Positions 1 to 5,328 of a stretch of DNA of 11,659 nucleotides are shown piece after piece. Under the pieces are notes generated by a model, which worked only from the letters and a program-made list of their open reading frames with translations, searched no databases and had not been told where the DNA came from. Source of the DNA: Pontiella desulfatans (GTDB lineage: Bacteria; Verrucomicrobiota; Kiritimatiellia; Kiritimatiellales; Pontiellaceae); assembly GCA_029287275.1 (NCBI GenBank), contig JARFRL010000207.1:1-11659 (forward strand), read 5' to 3'. A program made the translations under genes and the position numbers. Numbering within the stretch: the first letter of the stretch is position 1; every line of letters starts with the position of its first letter.

Positions 1-513
1 TTCTCGGCTTAAGTCAAGGGAACTGCCGGCCAACGGAAAAGTGATGTATGCACGGGTGCCGGAATCTCGTTCCAAAAGTTCCTCCACGATATGGTCCGCC
101 GAGTCCCGGCGCACTACTCGCCCGCACTTTCTGCAGATGACCGAGCCAGCTCGGGCATAAAGCAACCGAAGGAAATCATAGATCTCGGTAACGGTCCCAA
201 CAGTCGAACGGGGATTTCGCGTGGTGTTCTTCTGCTTAATAGCTACCGCAGGGCTGATTCCGCGAATCTCGCGAACCGAAGGCTTGCGAATTCTTTCGAG
301 AAACTGTCGGGCATAGGCAGACATGGATTCGACGTAACGGCGCTGCCCTTCGGCGTAATGGGTGTCAAAGGCGAGGCTCGATTTTCCTGATCCACTGACT
401 CCCGTCACCACCGTGAGAGTGTTGATGGGAATTCTGACATCGATCTCCTTGAGATTGTTTTGTGAGGCTCCGAAAATCTCGATGAGCCCCTCACTGAAGT
501 CCTTCTTTGCCAT
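1..513 (-). CDS. uvrA: UvrA, excinuclease ABC subunit A (N-terminal part, cut by window edge)
   Basis: UvrA is the damage-sensing ABC-type ATPase of nucleotide excision repair. It works as a dimer with UvrB in the cytoplasm. Reading the minus strand from ATG at 513 gives 171 codons without a stop, running off the left edge. The Walker A of the first ATPase domain, GVSGSGKSSLAFDT, is near residues 39-52. It is followed by the UvrA-specific stretches YAEGQRRYVESMSAYARQFL, NPRSTVGTVTEIYDFLRLL, and a CxxC pair (CRKCG) near residue 126. An in-frame TGA lies two codons upstream of the ATG, so the start is secure, although no good Shine-Dalgarno is seen. The sequence around QKNTTRNPRSTVGT differs from the usual QKTTSHNPRSTVGT form. 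Codons and GC look unlike the neighbouring genes, so this may be a transferred or second UvrA. The family call is very sure. The subclass is inferred. Confidence 0.95.
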   Translation of the reverse strand, partial: MAKKDFSEGLIEIFGASQNNLKEIDVRIPINTLTVVTGVSGSGKSSLAFDTHYAEGQRRYVESMSAYARQFLERIRKPSVREIRGISPAVAIKQKNTTRNPRSTVGTVTEIYDFLRLLYARAGSVICRKCGRVVRRDSADHIVEELLERDSGTRAYITFPLAGSSLDLSRE

Positions 514-517
514 AGGT

Positions 518-545
518 CAAACAACCAGTCTAACATGGCTGTTTG
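518..545. promoter_or_regulatory. Inverted repeat upstream of uvrA, possible operator
   Basis: CAAACAACCA (518-527) and TGGCTGTTTG (536-545) are 10-base half-sites that match as inverted copies at 9 positions, with an 8-base spacer. The element lies 4-31 bases upstream of the uvrA ATG on the minus strand. A repressor bound there would cover the transcription or translation start, or the element could fold as a leader hairpin. It does not resemble the LexA boxes I know (CTG-N10-CAG or GAAC-N4-GTTC), so SOS control is not claimed. Confidence 0.35.
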
Positions 546-660
546 GCTGAAATTGGCCGTAAACCTGGGCCGCAAGGAGTTGCTCTAAGTGGTCGATTAA
601 TCTGTTCCAGTTTTTGAAGAGATGAAAAGTGCGCGCATTCCGGCCGCTATTTTTTATTGG

Positions 661-734
661 AACCACGGAATACACGGATAACACGGAACTTGATTCGTTG
701 TTTTCGTTCAGTGTATTCAGTGTGTTCCGTGGTT
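661..734. repeat. Imperfect palindromic intergenic repeat ('accacggaatacacgg' type)
   Basis: The left arm (661-688) and right arm (707-734) are inverted copies matching at 23 of 28 positions. The outermost 10 bases (AACCACGGAA / TTCCGTGGTT) match perfectly and the loop is about 18 bases. Each arm is itself built of about three 9-base units beginning CACGG or CACTG. Repeats of this kind occur scattered in many environmental bacterial genomes and produce spurious peptides such as TTEYTEYTE and FSVFSVFRG, and both types of reading are visible here. The right arm ends 5 bases before the trmD ATG. No CRISPR-like spacer structure exists. Confidence 0.8.
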
Positions 735-739
735 TTAAT

Positions 740-1456
740 ATGAATGACGTACTTAAAGTTGATGTAATCACGCTGTTCCCGGGAATGCTGAGCGGATTCC
801 TGGAAGAAAGCATGATGAAGCGCGCCGCGCGGGCGGGGCTCGTCGCGATCAACGTCGTCAACCCCCGCGATTTCACGACCGACAAGCACAACACCACCGA
901 CGACCGACCCTTTGGCGGCGGCCCCGGCATGATCATGAAATGCGAGCCCTTGTTCGCCGCGGTGGAATCGGTCAAGACGCCGGACAGCCGCGTGATTCTC
1001 ATGACGCCTTCCGGGAAAACCTTCAATCAGTCCACCGCCCGCCGTCTGGCGGACGAGGGGAAACATCTGATCTTTATCTGCGGCCATTACGAGGGAATCG
1101 ACGAGCGCGCGCGCGAGGCGCTGGTGGACGAAGAGATTTCCATCGGCGATTACGTGCTGACCAACGGCGCGCTTTCGGCCGCCGTGGTGATCGACGCGGT
1201 GGCGCGGTTGCGGCCCGGCGTGCTGGGCGCGGGGGAGATCGCGACCGAGGACGAGTCGTTCTCGTCCGGCCTGCTGGAATATCCGCAATACACGCGCCCG
1301 CCCGAGTTTCGGGGCATGAAGGTGCCCGAAATCCTGTTTTCCGGCGATCATGGAAAGATCGCGGAATGGCGCCGCCAGCAGGCGTTGAAACGAACCGCGG
1401 AGCGCCGGAGCGATCTGTTGCCGGATTCGGACGAAAAGGACGAAAACAACGCTTGA
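740..1456 (+). CDS. trmD: tRNA (guanine-37-N1)-methyltransferase TrmD
   Basis: TrmD methylates G37 next to the anticodon using S-adenosylmethionine and so prevents +1 frameshifting. It acts as a cytoplasmic dimer with a SPOUT trefoil-knot fold. The 238-residue product has the family length. Visible signatures are VDVITLFPGML at the N terminus, RPFGGGPGM (about 56-64), the cofactor loop GHYEGIDERA (about 116-125), SIGDYVLTNGALSAAVVIDA (134-153) and LLEYPQYTRPPEF (178-190). Arg156 corresponds to E. coli Arg154 and Asp171 to catalytic Asp169, but an extra Glu follows Asp171 before Ser-Phe. The frame stays open upstream to 629, but that extension is only the palindromic repeat, so I start at 740. 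No clear Shine-Dalgarno precedes this ATG because the repeat arm occupies that place. rplS follows after 63 bases. rpsP and rimM, usual upstream partners, are absent. Confidence 0.96.
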   Translation: MNDVLKVDVITLFPGMLSGFLEESMMKRAARAGLVAINVVNPRDFTTDKHNTTDDRPFGGGPGMIMKCEPLFAAVESVKTPDSRVILMTPSGKTFNQSTARRLADEGKHLIFICGHYEGIDERAREALVDEEISIGDYVLTNGALSAAVVIDAVARLRPGVLGAGEIATEDESFSSGLLEYPQYTRPPEFRGMKVPEILFSGDHGKIAEWRRQQALKRTAERRSDLLPDSDEKDENNA

Positions 1457-1480
1457 CCGCGTTCGCCGGTTATATATTAT
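1453..1480 (+). promoter_or_regulatory. Candidate sigma70-type promoter for rplS
   Basis: TTGACC (1453-1458) overlaps the trmD stop codon and is followed after 16 bases by TATTAT (1475-1480). Each hexamer matches the consensus at 5 of 6 positions. Initiation would fall near 1487, giving a leader of about 33 bases before the rplS ATG at 1520. This would let the abundant ribosomal protein be made independently of weakly translated trmD. The call is by motif only. Confidence 0.5.
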
Positions 1481-1519
1481 CTAGCGCTCTTTGAATAAAT
1501 CCGGAAGCGAGATACTTTT

Positions 1520-1867
1520 ATGAACACACTAGAAAAAATCCATCAGGAAAACGCCACCCAGGATCGTCACCCCGAGTTCGTTATCGGCGACACCATTCGC
1601 GTTCACTACAAGATTAAAGAAGGCGACAAGTTCCGCGTTCAGCTTTACACCGGAACCGTCATCGCCCGTAAAGGCACCGGCGTCACCGAGTCCATCACCG
1701 TTCGCCGCGTTTCCTACGGCGAAGGCGTTGAGCGCGTGTTCCCGTTGAACAGCCCGAACGTCGACAAGATCGAGATCGAGCGTCACGGCAAGGTTCGCCG
1801 CGCCAAACTCTACTACCTGCGCGATCTGGCGGGTAAGAAAGCCCGCATTAAAGAACGCCGCGTCTAA
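1520..1867 (+). CDS. rplS: Large-subunit ribosomal protein bL19
   Basis: bL19 is a 50S protein located near the 30S interface. The 115-residue product has the family length and its landmarks in order: PEFVIGDTIRVHYKI (about 14-28), VIARKGTGVTESITVRRVSY (about 49-68), GEGVERVFPLNSP (69-81) and the basic C-terminal block GKVRRAKLYYLRDLAGKKAR. Only a weak, distant GGAAG (1503-1507) or GAGA (1509-1512) precedes the ATG. The gene sits directly after trmD, the order found in most bacteria, and a promoter candidate lies in the gap. Hairpins follow the stop. No oddity is seen in the protein. Confidence 0.98.
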   Translation: MNTLEKIHQENATQDRHPEFVIGDTIRVHYKIKEGDKFRVQLYTGTVIARKGTGVTESITVRRVSYGEGVERVFPLNSPNVDKIEIERHGKVRRAKLYYLRDLAGKKARIKERRV

Positions 1868-1891
1868 GACACGGCTTCGCCGCGGTCTTAC
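1866..1891 (+). terminator. Hairpin at the rplS stop, possible weak terminator or attenuator
   Basis: AAGAC-a-CGGC pairs with GCCG-cg-GTCTT around a short TTC loop, beginning in the rplS stop codon. The stem is strong, but the sequence after it is acggtcc, not a T run, so classical intrinsic termination is doubtful. It may instead protect the 3' end of the rplS message or reduce read-through into rnhB. Confidence 0.35.
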
Positions 1892-1899
1892 GGTCCAAC

Positions 1900-1953
1900 G
1901 TCTGAAAGTCGAAGGTCGCCTCTCCGCGGACCTTCGACTTTTGACATTCAGAC
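1900..1953. repeat. Long inverted repeat between rplS and rnhB
   Basis: AAAGTCGAAGGTC (1905-1917) and GACCTTCGACTTT (1929-1941) form a perfect 13-bp stem with an 11-base loop. GTCTG (1900-1904) and CAGAC (1949-1953) extend the symmetry outside, with unpaired bases on the right side. No T run follows. The motif cttcgac/ttttgacattcagac resembles degenerate intergenic repeats seen in several environmental genomes. A role in termination or mRNA stability between rplS and rnhB is possible but not shown. Confidence 0.7.
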
Positions 1954-1974
1954 CTTCGAGCCGGAGCGAAAGCG

Positions 1975-2619
1975 ATGAGCCATCCCGATGTCCTGCTTTT
2001 CGAAAAGGAAGCCTGGGCGTCGGGTTTTTCACGTTTGGCCGGAATCGACGAGGCCGGCCGCGGTCCGCTCGCCGGCCCCGTCGTCGCGGCCGCGGTGATC
2101 TTCGATCCCGACTACATCACGGCCGAGCTGACGACGATCTATTCCGCGTTGACCGACTCCAAGGCGATGACCGAGAAACGGCGCGAGGACTATTTCGAAA
2201 CGCTCAACGCTTCCGCCGCGGTGAAAATCGGCGTTGGAATCGTCGAGCCCGAAGAGATCGACCGAATCAATATCCTCAAGGCCACGCACAAGGCCATGGG
2301 CGTCGCCGCCGCCGCGGTCGCCGCCGATCACGCGTTGGTGGACGGGTTGCCGGTGAAGGGGTTGCCCTGCGGTCATAAAGCGATCGTCAAGGGCGACGCG
2401 TTGTCCATTTCCATTTCGGCCGCGAGCATCATCGCCAAAGTCACCCGCGACCGGATGATGGTCGCGCTCGACGCGCGGTATCCAGAGTATGGTTTCGCCG
2501 CGCACAAGGGCTATGGAACCAAGCGGCATCTCGAGGCGTTGCGGAAACACGGAGCGATCGCCGCGCACCGCCAAAGCTTCCGCCCCGTCGCGGAGCTCAA
2601 TCAGATGGACCTACTCTAG
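1975..2619 (+). CDS. rnhB: Ribonuclease HII
   Basis: RNase HII cuts RNA in RNA:DNA hybrids and removes single ribonucleotides misplaced in DNA. The 214-residue product carries the type 2 RNase H pattern: GIDEAGRGPLAGPVVAAAVI (23-42) with Asp25-Glu26, DSKAMTEKRRE (61-71), VDG with Asp123, VKGDALSISISAASIIAKVT with Asp141, then RDRMM, YGFAAHKGYGTKRHLEAL and HRQSFRPV. These give the complete DEDD metal site (25, 26, 123, 141 by my alignment). ATG at 1975 has GGAG (1963-1966) 8 bases upstream. It is probably the third gene of the trmD-rplS-rnhB unit, separated from rplS by hairpins. Its last 9 bases overlap the end of convergent ybeY. Confidence 0.97.
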   Translation: MSHPDVLLFEKEAWASGFSRLAGIDEAGRGPLAGPVVAAAVIFDPDYITAELTTIYSALTDSKAMTEKRREDYFETLNASAAVKIGVGIVEPEEIDRINILKATHKAMGVAAAAVAADHALVDGLPVKGLPCGHKAIVKGDALSISISAASIIAKVTRDRMMVALDARYPEYGFAAHKGYGTKRHLEALRKHGAIAAHRQSFRPVAELNQMDLL

Positions 2620-3075
2620 CAGGCCTTCGATGAGGCCGATCTCGCCGGCCTCTTTCAGCCAGGCCGATTCCGTATCGAGCATGGCTTTTTTCTTTTCAGG
2701 CGTGTCGTCTTCCGCGCCGGAGAGGTGGTCGAACCCGTGGGCGATGTAGAGCGCGAGCTCGTAGTCCGCGCCGTTTAGTTCGGGGCCGATCTGAGCCGCG
2801 CGGTCGATGTTGATGATCAGATCGCCGCTGAAGCCCTCGTCCTCGCCGGGAATCGGCTCGTAACGAAAGCTGATGACGTCGGTGGGGCGCTCCTTGCCGA
2901 AGTATTCCAGGTTCGCGGGGACGATGCCCGCGTCGTCGGTCAGGACGACGCATACCTCGGACCACGGTTCCGCGGTCCGCGGGGCCAACCGCTCCGCGAG
3001 CCAATCAGCTAGCTTTTGGAGTTTGCTCAGCTGGAGCGGATGTTTTGTTTGTTGGTTTAGCAGCGTTGTTGTCAT
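2611..3075 (-). CDS. ybeY: YbeY-family endoribonuclease / rRNA maturation factor, variant active site
   Basis: YbeY is a single-domain metalloprotein needed for 16S rRNA 3'-end maturation and ribosome quality control. The 154-residue product has the family layout: an N-terminal LNQQTKHPL strand, YFGKERPTDVISF (58-70), FSGDLIINIDRA (82-93) and the helix with HGFDHLSGAEDD (113-124). The usual metal motif H-x3-H-x5-H reads His113, His117, Asp123, so the third ligand is Asp. The position of the conserved Arg in YRGK (E. coli Arg59) is Phe59. Similar changes occur, as I recall, in Bacteroidetes YbeY, so a natural working variant is likely, not a dead enzyme. The start at 3075 lies inside the upstream HD-domain gene (71-bp overlap, other frame). 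It is kept because the family N-terminal strand requires it. No good ribosome binding site is seen, which suggests translational coupling. Confidence 0.92.
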   Translation of the reverse strand: MTTTLLNQQTKHPLQLSKLQKLADWLAERLAPRTAEPWSEVCVVLTDDAGIVPANLEYFGKERPTDVISFRYEPIPGEDEGFSGDLIINIDRAAQIGPELNGADYELALYIAHGFDHLSGAEDDTPEKKKAMLDTESAWLKEAGEIGLIEGLLE

Positions 3076-5305
3076 TGTCTTTTGGATAGGGGATGCGCCC
3101 GTGCAGCATGTTGGATAGCGAGAAAATGAAGGACTGTTTCACGACGTTGATCTCGGCCATGGTTAGATTCGCGTAGTCCATCTGACCGTCGCGGATCTTC
3201 ATCGCGAAGATGTCGTTCATCATGTTGGTGATTTTCTGCGGCGTGGGCTTCTCGATGGAGCGGGCCGCGGCTTCCGACGCGTCCGCGAGGGACAGGATCG
3301 CCATTTCGCGGCTGACCGCGGGCGCGCCGCCGTAGCGGAAGTCGGAGTCGTTGATGAGCTCCTTCATGGAGGTTTTTCCGTCGCCCTGCAGCTGCTTCGC
3401 CTTGTGATAGAAAAAGGAGATGAGGCCGTTGCCGTGGTGTTGTTCGATGGCGTCGAGAATCGGCTGCGGCAGCTTGTGGCGTTTCGCGAGCGTGAGGCCT
3501 TCCTTCACGTGGGAGGAGATGACGAGCGCGCTCATGTGGGGCGAGAGTTCGTCGTGCGGGTTTTCCTTGTGCTGAATGTTTTCGGTGAAGAACTCGGGCT
3601 TCGCCATTTTTCCGATGTCGTGGTAGTAGGCGCAAACGCGGATCAGCAGCGAGTTGGCGCCGATGGCCTCGGCGGCGTTCTGCGCGAGCGTCGCGACCAT
3701 CAGGGAGTGGTGATAGGTTCCGGGGGCCTGGATGGCCATTTTCTGGAGGAGCGGGTGCCCCATGTCGGAGAGTTCGAGCAGGGTGATGTCGGTCGTGATC
3801 TTGAAGAGCTTCTCGAAAACGGGAATCAGCAAAATGGTCAGGATCGTCGCGACCATTCCGGACACGATCGCGGAGAGCAGTTGCGCCACGAGCAAGGAGC
3901 CGGTTGGCCGATTCAGGATGGCGGTGACGAGCACGTACAGGACTTTGACCGCGCAGATCCAGAGTCCGGCGCGGAACAGGCTGGAGCGGCGGTGCACGTT
4001 GCGGGCGGTGCTGGTGGCGGTGATGGTGATCAGCATGCCGACCGCGAAGACGTTGAACGATTGGCCGAACAGCACCGCGACCGCGAAGCTGCACCAGAAG
4101 CCGAGCGTGATCGCCGCGCTGCCGCCGAGTAGAATGCCGGCGAGCAGGACCGCGAGCGCGAAGGGCACGAGGTAGGTCAGCAACGAGGAATAGAAGAGCG
4201 TGTGCTGCACGGATAGATAGGTCAGCAGACGGGCGGTGCCGAGCGTGATGAGCGACAGGATCACGAGCAACAGAATTTTCTCGGGTTGGTGGATCAGCGT
4301 CGGATTCGTGACGCGCAGAATGACCGCCGTCGCGATCAGGCCGGCGAGCAGGAGGATTCCGTTGCCTAGGATTTCCAGGGACTGTTCCCAAACGTCCTGA
4401 TCTTCGATGCGTTGCTCCGCGTGGTGTTTGAGCAGGAGAACGGTTTGCGCCGTGGCCATGTCGCCGGCGCGCACGAGCGTGGTGCCGGCCGGGTATTGCT
4501 GGATGACGGGTTGGATCGCCGCGGCCGCGTCCTCGCGCGCGGCGTCGGTCGCGGCCTCGTCGAAGCGGAGGTTGTCGACCACGACCATGGGCAGCAGCCG
4601 ATTCAGCAGGTCGCGTTGCCGTTCTTCCTTGAATTCTCCGGTGATCGACCAGACGGCTTTCCGCGTTGAAAAAATATCCCTTTGGGAAATCGTGCGTCCG
4701 ATGGTTCGCTCGCCGCTCATGATCGTCAGCGAGCGGTCGGGCGCGTTGTTGAACATGGTGACGCGGTATTCATCGGACAGGATGCCCGCGTTCATGACTT
4801 CCGCGATGTTTTTGGTAAGCAGCGCCTTGGTCGGGGCGATCGTGTTGGTGGGGAAGGCCGCGATGATTTCGGTGGAATCGACTTTGGCCCCGAGGAGCAA
4901 GTCGTTGAGCACGGCGAGCGCGGTGGCGCGCTGGTTGGTCGAGGCGGCCGCGTACTCGCTCGCGCGGTTGAAGATGGTGTCGACTCGACGGATCGCGTCT
5001 TCGGCCGGGCCGAGGTCGATTTGGAAAACGGGCGCGACCGCGCTGGCGGCCTGATTGCGGGTGTATTGGGTTTCCGAGAGGTTCTCGCACTCGAAATCCA
5101 CCGCGGCGACGATGTTGTCGGAGGCCTTCTGCCCTTCGTCGAGGTCGGGCGTGCGCACGACGCCGTGTCCGAAGAACAGCCATGTGACGACGAGCCAAAG
5201 CAGCACGCCGAGGCCGACGGCTTTGTAGGGCACGTTGGTCTCGCGCTTGACCTCGGTCTTGCGTTCCGCGATGCCCTTTTTCTTCTCTTTAAACAGTTTT
5301 TTCAC
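3005..5305 (-). CDS. 7TM-HD membrane phosphodiesterase, PgpH/YqfF family (likely c-di-AMP hydrolase)
   Basis: PgpH of Listeria, the characterised member of this HDIG family, hydrolyses c-di-AMP to pApA. The activity here is inferred. From GTG at 5305 the product has 766 residues: a basic N terminus, one membrane helix (about 29-47), a large extracytoplasmic 7TMR-HDED region (about 60-305), seven predicted membrane helices (about 310-500) and a cytoplasmic HD domain (about 520-720). Visible metal-site residues are YHHS (His532, His533), the HD pair in YYHDIGKM (His562, Asp563), ISSH (His599) and QHHGN (His623, His624). A low-complexity Asn/Thr/Ala/Pro tail ends it. GTG is chosen because GGAGA lies 7 bases upstream. 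An in-frame TTG at 5332, overlapping the phoH stop, is the alternative (775 residues). It is the middle gene of phoH-7TM-HD-ybeY, a conserved order. Confidence 0.93.
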   Translation of the reverse strand: MKKLFKEKKKGIAERKTEVKRETNVPYKAVGLGVLLWLVVTWLFFGHGVVRTPDLDEGQKASDNIVAAVDFECENLSETQYTRNQAASAVAPVFQIDLGPAEDAIRRVDTIFNRASEYAAASTNQRATALAVLNDLLLGAKVDSTEIIAAFPTNTIAPTKALLTKNIAEVMNAGILSDEYRVTMFNNAPDRSLTIMSGERTIGRTISQRDIFSTRKAVWSITGEFKEERQRDLLNRLLPMVVVDNLRFDEAATDAAREDAAAAIQPVIQQYPAGTTLVRAGDMATAQTVLLLKHHAEQRIEDQDVWEQSLEILGNGILLLAGLIATAVILRVTNPTLIHQPEKILLLVILSLITLGTARLLTYLSVQHTLFYSSLLTYLVPFALAVLLAGILLGGSAAITLGFWCSFAVAVLFGQSFNVFAVGMLITITATSTARNVHRRSSLFRAGLWICAVKVLYVLVTAILNRPTGSLLVAQLLSAIVSGMVATILTILLIPVFEKLFKITTDITLLELSDMGHPLLQKMAIQAPGTYHHSLMVATLAQNAAEAIGANSLLIRVCAYYHDIGKMAKPEFFTENIQHKENPHDELSPHMSALVISSHVKEGLTLAKRHKLPQPILDAIEQHHGNGLISFFYHKAKQLQGDGKTSMKELINDSDFRYGGAPAVSREMAILSLADASEAAARSIEKPTPQKITNMMNDIFAMKIRDGQMDYANLTMAEINVVKQSFIFSLSNMLHGRIPYPKDNDNNAAKPTNKTSAPAEQTPKAS

Positions 5306-5328
5306 GTTGCTTCTCCGTTGGAGCGGAA

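Noticed and set aside
661..734. Possible CRISPR array from the repeated 9-base CACGG units
   Set aside because: The units are degenerate, adjacent and arranged as an inverted repeat. There are no spacers and no cas genes.
629..739. Upstream extension of trmD from ATG 629
   Set aside because: The 37 extra residues are just the translated palindromic repeat. TrmD proteins begin with the VDVITLFP strand, which starts a few residues after ATG 740.
647..1351. Minus-strand frame opposite trmD
   Set aside because: It is antisense to a certain gene, with an Arg/His-rich low-complexity product. Its tail reads through the palindromic repeat (TTEHTEYTE), a known source of false proteins.
1929..1953. 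Intrinsic terminator with a T run after rplS
   Set aside because: The TTTT within the right arm is part of the stem, and no T run follows, so I list it as an inverted repeat.
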